A program made the position numbers and the translations under genes. 64,000 nucleotides of DNA from Streptomyces flavidovirens DSM 40150. GTDB lineage: Bacteria > Actinomycetota > Actinomycetes > Streptomycetales > Streptomycetaceae. The DNA is taken from NCBI RefSeq assembly GCF_000429085.1, contig NZ_AUBE01000014.1, positions 1-64,000 on the forward strand. The letters run 5' to 3'. Positions within the stretch are counted from its first letter, which is position 1. The number at the start of each line of letters is the position of its first letter. The notes below the pieces were generated by a model. That model did no database searches. It worked only from the letters and a program-made list of their open reading frames with translations, and had not been told where the DNA came from. Below are positions 53,370-62,507 of the stretch, piece after piece.

Positions 53370-53557
53370 CGGTCGGCCCGCTGCCCGCCTTTCACGTACT
53401 GCCGTCAGCGCAAGGCCGATCCAAGTGCACCGTCCGCGCCGCCGTCGGCGCTTCCGGCGGCAGCGGTGGACTGGCCCTGCGCATGGATGACCGCCGCCTG
53501 TACGCGCTCGTCATCGAACCAGCAGGTCCACGCCGAAGTCCACATCGGCCCACTCAT

Positions 53558-53990
53558 TCACGCCCGTACAGTGTCCCCTGCCCCACAGACAGCGCCGTCC
53601 TGTAAATCCAGGTGAACCGCCACACCACCCATGAGTCTCGAAGCCGACGACGACACCACAGATGGCATCGCCTCCATACGGGCGGAAGCGATCGCAGCCA
53701 TCACCTCCAGCGGCCCGGGCCGCGTCCGGCCGCTTCCAGACGCGGTCACGCACTTCGGCCCGCGCGTCCCGTATCGCGTGAAGGAGCCTCGGGCCAGCCG
53801 TGGCGGGGGTGTCGATGAGGCGGGAGACCGTCGGGCCTGAGGCGACCGGCCCGAACCACGGCCGGACCGGGCCCGCAGCATCCCGACATCCGCGAGGCAG
53901 TCTCCACCGAGCCCGACCGCGAGGGCCACTTCCACCTGGTCCGGCCCAGCCTTGCGAACCGTCTCGACTTCAACCAACAGCGGCGCCTGC
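53558..53990 (-). pseudogene. IS1380-family transposase remnant
   Basis: Minus-strand remnant with VETVRKAG and VEVALAVGLGGDCLADVGML joined by a deletion, then RARSGRGSGRSPQ in shifted frames. It matches the N-terminal part of the transposase at 1-1041. It lies directly inside the right 19-bp repeat of the catabolic island. Confidence 0.75.
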
Positions 53991-53998
53991 CCGGCTCA

Positions 53999-54017
53999 TG
54001 ACGCTCATTTGACGCTC
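53999..54017 (+). repeat. 19-bp direct repeat, right copy
   Basis: TGACGCTCATTTGACGCTC, identical to 28963-28981, same orientation, preceded by CGGCTCA. It closes the catabolic island 630 bp after its last gene. Confidence 0.7.
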
Positions 54018-54089
54018 GCCCTGATGGGCCGTCACACCCCCCGACGGACTGGACGCTGAAGCGGCCGTCCCCAGGATTGTCCGGGCATG

Positions 54090-54824
54090 GTGCGGAGTGG
54101 GCAAGACCGAGCGCTACTGGTCTCCCGTCGGCTCCGCGTGGAAGTTGTGGCCGGCCAGCCCCCTGCCGCCTCCACCTTCCCCCAGGCCGACCGCCCCCGC
54201 AGTTTTTCGGCGTCGAAGACGTCGTCGAATCGTAGCGGCGGCTTCGTCCAGAGCCGCGCAGAAGACTTTGATCTCCCCTGCGGCCCGCCACTGTTCCAAG
54301 GCCGTGCCGAAGCGCTCGCCCCGCACCGCGTCCACCGCCCTGATAGACGCGACGCTGACGGCCGCCTCCCACTCCCGACGCGCACGCTCCTGCTCCTCCG
54401 CTTCCCGGCGGCGGCGCTCGTCCTGTCGTACGTACGCCGCCCCGGCTGCTTGGGCACGTACCGGACCCGCTTCTGCCGCTCGCGGAAGTCGATCTCGTAC
54501 GTTCTGCCGTGGATGGTGAGCAGGGTCTTGGCTGCTTGCGCTTCTTGGACACCGCGATTTCGCCATAGCGGACGACGGCCTGTTCGGCGAGGAGCCGGAG
54601 TAGCGAGAGCACCTGGGGGCAGGACCTCCCTGGGAGATCTCAAAGGCGCTGTGGTCCGCGGTGACTGCGGCGATCACGTCCTCAACGTTGGTGATCACAT
54701 GGCTGCGTGCCAGGTGGATCCGGTTCCACTCGGTGTCGCCCTCGCCGGTCGCCCAGAGCAGGCCGAGGAAGAAGTGCCCCTTCGCCCGCCCGCTGTACTT
54801 GAGGTCGTAGGCCCTCAGGAGCAC
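54090..54824 (-). pseudogene. Frameshifted hypothetical gene
   Basis: A single protein can be read by switching frames at least three times. The pieces are MLLRAYDLKYSGRAKGHFFL and NRIHLARSHVITNVEDVIAA, then TLLTIHGRTYEIDFRERQKR, then REAEEQERARREWEAAVSVA and RGERFGTALEQWRAAGEIKV, then FDDVFDAEKLRGRSAWGKVE. The third piece is a coiled coil. Family not recognised. The number of indels argues for true decay. Confidence 0.55.
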
Positions 54825-55342
54825 ACCGCCGCGCCGCTCCTACTTCCGCCGGTAAGGGGCGCGGGGGCTTCGTAGCACGCTGCGGGGGCCGGCTTTGTCC
54901 CGGATGAGGACGCGGTCTGCCGACGAGGGGGAGGCGCAAATAGGCCCCGCGCTTTTAGGGCGCGAGTGGTGACAGCAAGTTCGGGGCCGTCTGAGGTAAC
55001 AGGCTTCGTCCTGTCCCCGAAGCGGGTGAGCAGCGTCAGCTGGCGATCATTGAGTGGCGTCCGACGGTGCATGGTCCGGCAGTTGCTGTTCCGACACAAG
55101 CCCGTGGGGGGCGGTGAAACAGTTGCTGGGGCTGGTCTCAGGTCACCTGTCGTCCGTTGCGTTCGGCCAGTCCGTTGAGGGGTTCAGGCGTTGCACATGG
55201 CCGACGGCCAATGCGATCCGTGTCTGGCTCCGGCCCCCTCCTGTCCGGTCGGCAGGGCCTCCGTGCGGAGGTGGAGGGCGGCGCTGACGGCTTTCGTGCC
55301 GGCGAGCTCGGCTGGAGGGGTCTCGTGCCGCAGGGCGGCGCC
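54825..55342. other. Stretch without supported genes
   Basis: About 520 bp. Open frames on both strands look like high-GC shadows. No promoter or RNA gene is evident. Confidence 0.4.
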
Positions 55343-55373
55343 AGGAGGCCCCGGCTTTGAGCCGGGGCCTCCT
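55343..55373 (-). terminator. Perfect hairpin terminator of the CBS gene
   Basis: AGGAGGCCCCGGCT, loop TTG, AGCCGGGGCCTCCT: a 14-bp perfect stem directly downstream (11 bp) of the leftward CBS-domain gene. Confidence 0.8.
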
Positions 55374-55383
55374 GCGTTGCGGT

Positions 55384-55800
55384 TCAGTCGGTGGACAGTG
55401 CCTGGAGCAGGTCGCCAACGTTGGGATCAGGGAGGGCTCGGGCCACGTCGGCCTGGGCGACCATGCCCACGAGGTCGTGCCCGTCGATGACCGGCAGGCG
55501 GCGCACCTTGTGCTGGGTCATGGTGCGCAGAATCTCTTCGGCGTCGTCGTCAGCGCCGATGGTCACCGCCTCGCCCTGGGCCAGTTCGCCCGCTGCGCAA
55601 TCGGCAGGGCTCTTGCCGACGCCGAGCACCTTCACGACGATGTCGCGGTCGGTCAGCATGCCCTTGAGCTTCTTGTCCGTGCCGCAGATCGGCAACGCGC
55701 CGACCCCCAGCTCGGCCATCTTCTGCGCGGCGAGCAGTACGGTCTCTTCCGCGCCGATGCACTCCGTGCCTTCGGTCATGATCTCTCGTGCGGTCGTCAT
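55384..55800 (-). CDS. Tandem CBS-domain protein
   Basis: 138 aa made of two CBS motifs: REIMTEGTECIGAEETVLLA, LGVGALPICGTDKKLKGMLT and DRDIVVKVLG form the first, EEILRTMTQHKVRRLPVIDG and HDLVGMVAQADVARAL the second. Stand-alone CBS pairs bind adenine nucleotides and sense energy or redox state. No partner gene is next to it. A strong terminator follows. Confidence 0.9.
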   Translation of the reverse strand: MTTAREIMTEGTECIGAEETVLLAAQKMAELGVGALPICGTDKKLKGMLTDRDIVVKVLGVGKSPADCAAGELAQGEAVTIGADDDAEEILRTMTQHKVRRLPVIDGHDLVGMVAQADVARALPDPNVGDLLQALSTD

Positions 55801-56054
55801 GCGAGATCCTTCCTGGTGTACTGCGGGTGCCTGGGCATGAGGTCTTGTACGCGGGCGTCAAGCCGTCGGCAAGTTCGCTGAGTGTGGACTCTGCGGTCGT
55901 CTTGGAGACTCGCCTATTTCCGTCCCGGCCAAGCGCGGCGGTGAACCTCGGGCGCCGGGGCCCACTCGTGGATGTGCTGGTGAGCGCTCGCGCCCTTGGC
56001 CACGGTTCTCCATCGCCGTCGTACGGCCCGACGTCCGGGCGGTGCACGGCGGTC

Positions 56055-56309
56055 TTAGGCGGCGAGGGTCGTGTCCGCTGCGAGTGATGTCCGACGGGGT
56101 ACTTCGGGTCGCCTGGCTGTCGCCAGGATCTCGTCAGCAGCCGCGATCGCATCGGTGATGGAGCGGGTGCCGGTCACCACACACAGCGTGTAGGTGACGT
56201 CTGCCAGCTCTCGTTGCCATGTCGGCTCGGCCTTCTCCGCGAGCGCGATGCGTGCGCTCGCATAGCGGGCGAGCAAGGACCTCACACGGCGCGGCTCCGG
56301 CCTTAACAC
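56055..56309 (-). CDS. DUF5133-like protein
   Basis: About 84 aa, from a run of three GTG codons (56307-56315) following GGAGGG. The core RRVRSLLARYASARIALAEK, then RELADVTYTLCVVTGTRSIT DAIAAADEIL (given in two parts), is like small Streptomyces DUF5133 proteins of unknown role. The open frame begins further upstream at 56372 but that part has no conserved content. Confidence 0.65.
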   Translation of the reverse strand: MLRPEPRRVRSLLARYASARIALAEKAEPTWQRELADVTYTLCVVTGTRSITDAIAAADEILATARRPEVPRRTSLAADTTLAA

Positions 56310-56374
56310 CACCACAAGTCCCTCCCAGGCATCCTTCGGTGCCGTACGTGTTCCCGCACAACGCGCCCTCATGC

Positions 56375-56900
56375 CGAGCCGGCCGTCCTGAAGAACGCGT
56401 CGCGCGGAAGTAGTACTTGTTCGAGCTGAAGCTGGTGGGGGTCCGGGATCTCCACGGTCGGTGCCGGCCGCAGTTCATCCGCGTGCGCGGCGATGTCCCG
56501 TAGGGCCGAGGCATGGGTCTGTGCGGTGTGTTCGTCGTCGGCGTGGCCCAGTTGGGCGCTGACGCGGCGGTGGTCGGACAGATGGAGGTTGATCTGGTGG
56601 TGTTCACGCAGCCAGTCGGCCGCTCCGGTAGCCGGTCGTGCCGAGCCAGGTGACGTCGATGATGACCCGGAGGGCGTCCATGTCGGCTGTGAGGCCGCGC
56701 CCGCAGAAGTCGTCCCGCCCGTGTACGTGCATGCCGTCGATGCCGGCGATCGGGCCCGTACGGACGCGGCCAGGGCGAGCGTGTCGTCGTAGAGGGCGTG
56801 GCCGTGCTCGACCATCTGGCGGCGCCATCCGTCCAGGCTGTCCAGGTCCGTGGGATGCTGGAAGTGTGGTCGTCCCTTTCGGCTTCCCCGCAGGGCAGGA
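56375..56900 (-). pseudogene. Frameshifted hypothetical protein gene
   Basis: Pieces in different frames join into one protein: HPTDLDSLDGWRRQMVEHGH, LYDDTLALAASVR, then TGPIAGIDGMHVHGRDDFCG and LRVIIDVTWLGTTGYR, then DWLREHHQINLHLSDHRRVS and HADELRPAPTVEIPDPHQLQ. At least two indels. The family is not recognised. Confidence 0.5.
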
Positions 56901-57462
56901 CGGCCGTGACGCTGGAGAGTCCGTTCGGGCTTGGACTTCCGTAGCCCCTGGCGACGCCGCCGACGCCGACAGCAGGCGACTCCCTGGACGGGTTCCCCGA
57001 CGGGCTCGTCGAGCTCGCCCTGCGAGCGACATGGCCACCAGACCCAAGAGGCAACGACGTCCAGGTGGCACCCGGGCGCCGCGCATTGCCTGAGCTGGTT
57101 AACCACGACCCTGGTGTGCCATGCGCCACGATTACCCCGCAGTCGGCGATCACACGCCTGGACTCACCCAGTAGGACCCAGTTGCCTGTCCCCACGTGAC
57201 TGAGGCGGATGGCCGGTGGTTTGGCCGTGAATGGCCCCGGATCCTGGTGCCACCCGGGGCGGTCATTGCACGGCCGGTCGGCGTGCGCACGTGGTGGGAC
57301 GGCGGACCGGGCCGTGGTCCCGGTCGTGGGCGGGGAGTGCGCTGTCGTGCCAACTCCTGGGCGCGGGGAGAAAAGTCGGTCGGTCGGGCCGGTCGTAATC
57401 TCGGGGTGTGCCGAGCCGCGAACGCGGCGGACGCGATACCGATTGCTTCGAAAGGACCCCTC
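56901..57462. other. Stretch without supported genes
   Basis: About 560 bp. Open frames on both strands are compositional shadows. The right end carries the leader of the isochorismatase-type gene, with CGAAAGGACCCC as RBS. Confidence 0.4.
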
Positions 57463-57815
57463 ATGTTCGACATCACCAAGGTGCAGGCCGCCCCGAGCGC
57501 AAACCTCCTCACGCCCGACAACGGGGTTATGCTCTTCGTGGACCACCAGCCGCAGATGTTCTTCGGCGCAGGGAGCGGCGATCGCGCCGCGATAATCAAC
57601 AGCACCGTGGGTCTCGCCAAAGCGGCTCAGGCGTTTGATGTGCCGGCCGTCCTGACCACGGTCGCCGCCGAGTCGTTCTCCGGGCCCCTGCTGCCTCAGC
57701 TCGCCGAGGTGTTTCCCAAGCACGAGGTCATCGACCGCACGACCATGAACGCCTGGGAGGACGATGGCTCGTGGCGGCGGTCAAGGCGACCGGACGCAAG
57801 AAGCGTCCGACGGGA
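57463..57815 (+). pseudogene. Isochorismatase-family hydrolase, truncated
   Basis: Starts MFDITKVQAAPSANLLTPDN after GAAAGGACC. GVMLFVDHQPQMFFGAG contains the catalytic Asp, VLTTVAAESFSGPLLPQLAE and VIDRTTMNAWEDD follow. At about 57768 the frame slips (VAAVKATGRKK lies in another frame). At about 57815 the sequence switches to the C-terminal part of a GH3 gene on the opposite strand. The Cys-containing C-terminal half is lost. Confidence 0.75.
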
Positions 57816-59602
57816 CGAAGCCGCCGGACAGGTACTCCCAAGTCGTGTAACCGAGGCCGTGGCCGAACCAGTAGCGGGGTTCGGCGCCGGTCTTCTCCCA
57901 GGCGCGGTATCCGACGAAGATGCTCTCCTCGTACGCGAGCGCGCCGTCGGTCGGCGTGACCCGCAGCACGGGGGAGTTCTCCTTGCGGGCCGGCCAGGTC
58001 GTGGGCAGCCGGCCGCCCGGCTCGTGCGCGCCGAGCAGTACGTCGGCCAGGGCCGCGCCGCACTCCTGGCCGGGGAACCAGGTGAGCAGGACGGCGGCCA
58101 CGTCCTCCGCCCACGGCAGCTCCACCGGCGAACCGGCGTTGACCACGACCACCGTGTGCGGATTGACGGCGGCGAGTTCGTTCTGGCGGCCCGGCAGTTC
58201 GAGGGTCTTGCGGTCGAAGCCCTCGCTCTCCACGTCCTCGGTCGTGGCGACCACGACGATGGCGATGTCCGCTTCGGCCGCGGTGGCCACCGCCTGGTCG
58301 AACTCGGCGTCGGGAGAGTCGCTGGGCTCCGCGTGGCCGAGGCCGAACTGGACCCAGACCATGGGGCCGTCGAACATCTTGAGGGGTACGTGCCGTACGT
58401 GCACCTCGACCTGTTCGCCGGCGTTCAGCTCGATGTCGAAGCGCAACTCCTCGGCGCCGCTCAGGGCCACGAAGGGATCGTCACCGGCGGCACGTTCTTG
58501 CCCCGGAACAGGGTGGTACCGCCCACGGTCAGTTCGAAGTCGCCGACGCCGGTGAGGGAGAAGGCGTGCGTACCGGTGACTGGCGGGGTGTAGACGCCGG
58601 TCAACTCGACGTGGTCCAGCTTCGACGAGGCAACCCCGTCGGGGAGTTCGCCTACCCACTGGACCTGCGCCTCGGTGAGCGGGTACGTGCCGAGCACCTC
58701 GTCGTCCATCCCGACGATGGTGGCGCGCGGGGAGAAGTTCCCGGTGGCCGGGTGCAGCTTGGTGCTAGGGTCGGCCCCGCGTGCGTGGACGAGTTCGACG
58801 TTCTCGGGCAGTGTCGCCCGCAGCCCCTCCACTGGGGAGATGACGTACTCGGGGCAGACGGTGGCGCTGCCGCCGCCGAGGACCCGCGCCTTGTCGGCGG
58901 CGGCGCCGATCAGCGCCACCTTGCGCAGGGCGCGGGAGTTCAGCGGCAGGGCCGGCGTGCGTCCGGGCCCGGTTCGTTGCGCAGCAGGACGCAGGAGTGG
59001 CGGGCGATCGTACGGGAGACGGCGGCCCCGTCGAGCCGGTCCGGCAGGTGGTCGCCGGGCACAGCGGGCGGCGCGCCGTCGAGGATGCCGACGCGGGCGG
59101 CGAGCAGCAGGACGCGGCGGACCATGGCGTCCACGGTCTCCTCGGCCACGAGGCCCTCGCGTACGGCTGCCGCCAGCTTCTCGCCGTAGACGGTGTTCGG
59201 GCCGGGCATGGCCACATCGGTGCCGCCGTTCGCGCAGCCGGCGGTGTCCCGGGCGGCGGTCCAGTCGGAGACGATGTATTCGTCGAAGCCCCATTCGCCG
59301 CGCAGCACGCCGTTCTGGTACGCGTCGCCGCCGATGCCCAGCACCAGGCCGAGGCTCTTCTCCTTGTCGGCGGGGTCGGCCTCGCCGATACGCAGGGCCA
59401 TGGTCACCACGACGGGCGTCATGACCGCAGCATGCAGGCCCAGAGCGCCCAGCGTCAGGCGGACCGCGAACCCACGGGGTGCCGGGGCGGAGTCATCTCC
59501 TGCTGTCTTCTCACCCAGGGCTGCCGAACTCGGCCAGTTCAGCCATGGCTGCATCTCTTCCGTACGAGCGTGCGGTTGCTGCACGCGGTTGGGGAGCAGC
59601 AT
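57815..59602 (-). pseudogene. MFS transporter N-terminus fused to a decayed GH3 glycosidase
   Basis: From ATG 59602 the first ~90 residues are an MFS N-terminus (RLTLGALGLHAAVMTPVVVT, MALRIGEADPADKEKSLGLV). At about 59325 it runs without a stop into the middle of a GH3 enzyme (GVLRGEWGFDEYIVSDWTAA with the nucleophile Asp, VRRVLLLAARVGILDG). Frames shift near 58950 (to LNSRALRKVALIGAAADKAR) and near 58495 (to GAEELRFDIELNAGEQVEVH). The sequence stops at YWFGHGLGYTTWEYLSGG, lacking the C-terminal domain. A deletion has thus joined two adjacent genes. It is divergent from a TetR gene. Confidence 0.78.
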
Positions 59603-59678
59603 GGGGTCAGTCACCTCTCTCGGGCCTGCGACTAGGCTTCTGGCCGATCGCAGACACACACAGGGGGCTGAGCGAGCG

Positions 59679-60305
59679 ATGACTGAACCCGCGCGGCGAC
59701 ATCGACCGAGCGCACGTGGTGACGGCCGGCGGGAGGAGATCCTCCGGGCCGCCTTCGAGCTCTTCTCCGAACGTGGCTACCGGGGCACGTCGATCGCCGC
59801 GATCGCCGAGCGGATCGGTCTCACCCAGCAGGGCCTGATGCACTACTTCCCCACCAAGAACGACCTGCTGACCGCAGTGCTCGAACTACGCGACCGATGG
59901 GACGTCGCGCAGGTGCTGCGGACCGGGGACAGTGCGCCGACGCGCCTGGACCTGCTGGCCGACCTCGTGGAATACAACGCGGACCGGCCCGCCATCGTGC
60001 AGGCGTTCACCGTGCTCGCGGCGGACAGTGTGACGGAGAAGCACCCGGCGAAGCCCTACTTCCAGGAACGCTACGGCCACGTACGGGACGGAGTCGCGGC
60101 GTCGCTGCGCCAGGAATTCGGCGAGCGGCTCCCCGGCGGGCTGTCCCCCGAGCACCTCGCCCCGCTCGTGGTCGCCGCCATGGACGGACTCCAGCTCCAA
60201 TGGCTGCTCAACCCGGAAGAGGTCGACATGCCCGCCCGGTTCCGGGATCTGCTGACCCTGCTCCGGGCCGCGGCGGGGTCGCAGGAGGTCATCCCCGAGC
60301 GGTAA
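59679..60305 (+). CDS. TetR-family regulator
   Basis: 208 aa. DNA-binding domain: GRREEILRAAFELFSERGYR, GTSIAAIAERIGLTQQGLMH, YFPTKNDLLTAVLELRDRWD. The C-terminal domain has VAAMDGLQLQWLLNPEEVD, the TetR_C_6-like pattern of sugar-related repressors. It probably controlled the now broken MFS/GH3 genes on its left. ATG 59679 follows GGGGGCTGAGCGAGCG. Confidence 0.9.
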   Translation: MTEPARRHRPSARGDGRREEILRAAFELFSERGYRGTSIAAIAERIGLTQQGLMHYFPTKNDLLTAVLELRDRWDVAQVLRTGDSAPTRLDLLADLVEYNADRPAIVQAFTVLAADSVTEKHPAKPYFQERYGHVRDGVAASLRQEFGERLPGGLSPEHLAPLVVAAMDGLQLQWLLNPEEVDMPARFRDLLTLLRAAAGSQEVIPER

Positions 60306-60330
60306 GCGGTCAAAGGCGGCAGTAGCTATG

Positions 60331-60359
60331 TTGACATAGGTATGTCGGCATACTTAGCA
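60331..60359 (+). promoter_or_regulatory. Promoter with overlapping operator, MarR gene
   Basis: TTGACA (60331-60336), 17-bp spacer, TTAGCA (60354-60359). Two short palindromes overlap it: ATGT-TG-ACAT (60328-60337) and GTATG-TCGG-CATAC (60340-60353). Transcription would start close to ATG 60367, so the mRNA is likely leaderless. Autoregulation by the MarR protein is expected. Confidence 0.65.
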
Positions 60360-60366
60360 TGCCTGT

Positions 60367-60840
60367 ATGCCCACCTCCAGCGCGTCCGAGCAGGACACCC
60401 GTCGCATCGCCTCCGGGCTCGCGGCTGTCCTGCCCGCGCTGCACCGGGCGCTCGACCGTCGCCTCACCCAGGAATTTCCGCACCCCAACCTGCCCGAAGG
60501 CCAGCTGTCGCTGCTGCGGCTCGTCGGGGAACGTGACGGCATCACCGTGCGCAAGGCCGCCGACGTACTGCTCATGAAGCCGAACAATGTGAGCGCGCTG
60601 GTCACCCAGTTGGCCGGCCTGGGGCTGCTGGAACGCCGGCCGGATCCCGCCGACAAGCGGGTGGCACACCTGCACGTCACGGCCGAGGCCCGGCACCGGC
60701 TCACAGCGGTCGGGGACCTCATCGACGGGTACGTCGTCGAGGCGCTGCACGCCCTTACCGACGGGGAGCTCGACGCCATCGGCTCCGCCCTCGGCGCCCT
60801 CCAGGGGCTGGCGCGGCACATCCACCCCGCCGCCGACTGA
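60367..60840 (+). CDS. MarR-family regulator
   Basis: 157 aa winged-helix protein: LLRLVGERDGITVRKAADVL, LMKPNNVSALVTQLAGLGLL, RRPDPADKRVAHLHVTAEA. It is followed 70 bp later by a DHA2 exporter in the same direction, the usual arrangement of a drug- or phenol-responsive repressor with its pump. Confidence 0.9.
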   Translation: MPTSSASEQDTRRIASGLAAVLPALHRALDRRLTQEFPHPNLPEGQLSLLRLVGERDGITVRKAADVLLMKPNNVSALVTQLAGLGLLERRPDPADKRVAHLHVTAEARHRLTAVGDLIDGYVVEALHALTDGELDAIGSALGALQGLARHIHPAAD

Positions 60841-60910
60841 CGGCGTTCGCGCGGTCGTCCGCGCATCCGTAGCCGCATGCCCCAGTTCTCCGAGGAAGCA
60901 AGGCACTTCC

Positions 60911-62500
60911 ATGCCCCCCACCGTCGTGGATCACTCACCCCTGCCCGCACACTCCCCACCGGCAGCCGCGCGCGGCCGGCGAGGCAATCCCTGGCTGACG
61001 CTCATCGCGGTCGCGTTCGGCCTGTTCATGGTCGGTCTGGACGGCTCCGTCGTCTCGATCGCCAATCCCGAGATCGGCCGGGACCTGAACGCGTCCACCG
61101 CCGACCTGCAATGGGTCACCAACTCCTACCTGCTGGCCCTGGCCGCCGCGCTGATCCTTGGAGGCAAGCTGGGCGACCGCTTCGGCAGGCGCACGTACTA
61201 CCTGATCGGTCTGGTGGGCTTCACGGCCGCCTCCGTCGCCATCGGCCTCGCGGGCTCGATCGAGGGCGTCATCGCCTTCCGTGCTCTGCAGGGCCTGTTC
61301 GGCGCGCTGCTGATGCCGAACACGCTCGGTCTGCTTCGCGCGGTGTTCCCGCCGAAGAAGTTCGGTATGGCAGTGGGTATCTGGGCGATGGTGTCGTCGG
61401 TGTCCACGGCGCTCGGCCCCATCGTCGGCGGGCTGCTCGTCGAGCACGTCAACTGGGAGTCCGTCTTCTACATCAACGCTCCGATCGGCGTCATCGCGCT
61501 CGTCTTCAGCGCGCTGGTGCTGCCGCAGAGCAAGAACACCGCCGGCCGGCACCGCTTCGACGTTCCCGGCGTCATCCTGCTCGCGGCCGGCCTGCTCGTC
61601 GTGGTCTTCGGTGTGGTCAAGGGCGAGACGTGGGGCTGGAGTTCCGGCTCGACGCTGGGCGCGCTCGCCGTCGGCGTCGTGATCCTGCTGGTGTTCGGCT
61701 GGTACGAGACGCGGGTCGAGCACTCTCTCCTCCCGATGCGGCTGTTCCGCAGCCCCGCGCTGACCATCGGCACCGTCATCACCGCGGTCAACTTCTTCGT
61801 CCTCCTCGGTGTGATCTTCTTCGTGATGCTGTACCTCCAGAACGTACGAGGCTTCACCCCCGTCGAGGCCGGCGTGCGCACCCTGCCGCTCAGCCTCGCC
61901 TCCGTCGTCGCCTCGCCGCTGGGCGCCAAGCTCACCGAGAAGGTCGGCGCCCGGCTGACCATGCCGCTCGGCATGGTCCTCCAGGCCGCCGCCTCCTTCG
62001 CGATGCTCGGCTGGGGCGTGCACTCCTCGTACGCCGCGATGTGGCCGCCGTTCATCGCCCTCGGCCTCGGCGTCGGCATGGTGATGGCCGCCTCCTCCGA
62101 CGCCATCGTCGGCAACGCGCCCGTCAAGGACGCAGGCGTGGCGGGCGGCCTCCAGGCCACGGCACTCCAGGTAGGCGGGGCGCTCGGCACGTCCGTACTC
62201 GTCTCCCTGATCAGCAGCCGGGTCGGCTCCACCCTGACCGGCGAGCTGGCGGGCGCCGGAGTGCCCGCGCCCATGGCCGAGCAGCTGCACGAGGCCAAGG
62301 ACGCGGTGGCGATGGGCGTCGCGCCGGTCAGCGGTGACATGCCCGCGCAGCTCAAGGCCGCGGTGATCGAGGGCAGCGGCCAGGCGTTCATCAACGGCGT
62401 ACACACCGCTGCCCTCGTCACCGGCGTGCTGTGCGTGGCCGGTGCGGTCCTCGCCGCGGCCGGCGTACGACGGAACCCGCAGACCACTGGGCATCGCTGA
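60911..62500 (+). CDS. DHA2 (EmrB/QacA-type) MFS exporter
   Basis: 529 aa, 14 predicted membrane segments. GLDGSVVSIANPEIGRDLNA (helix 1), GGKLGDRFGRRTYYLIGLVG (motif A) and VSTALGPIVGGLLVEHVNWE (motif C, antiporter signature) identify a drug:H+ antiporter. GAGGAAGCAAGG serves as RBS before ATG 60911. Probably repressed by the preceding MarR protein. Confidence 0.9.
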   Translation: MPPTVVDHSPLPAHSPPAAARGRRGNPWLTLIAVAFGLFMVGLDGSVVSIANPEIGRDLNASTADLQWVTNSYLLALAAALILGGKLGDRFGRRTYYLIGLVGFTAASVAIGLAGSIEGVIAFRALQGLFGALLMPNTLGLLRAVFPPKKFGMAVGIWAMVSSVSTALGPIVGGLLVEHVNWESVFYINAPIGVIALVFSALVLPQSKNTAGRHRFDVPGVILLAAGLLVVVFGVVKGETWGWSSGSTLGALAVGVVILLVFGWYETRVEHSLLPMRLFRSPALTIGTVITAVNFFVLLGVIFFVMLYLQNVRGFTPVEAGVRTLPLSLASVVASPLGAKLTEKVGARLTMPLGMVLQAAASFAMLGWGVHSSYAAMWPPFIALGLGVGMVMAASSDAIVGNAPVKDAGVAGGLQATALQVGGALGTSVLVSLISSRVGSTLTGELAGAGVPAPMAEQLHEAKDAVAMGVAPVSGDMPAQLKAAVIEGSGQAFINGVHTAALVTGVLCVAGAVLAAAGVRRNPQTTGHR

Positions 62501-62507
62501 GGGTGGG

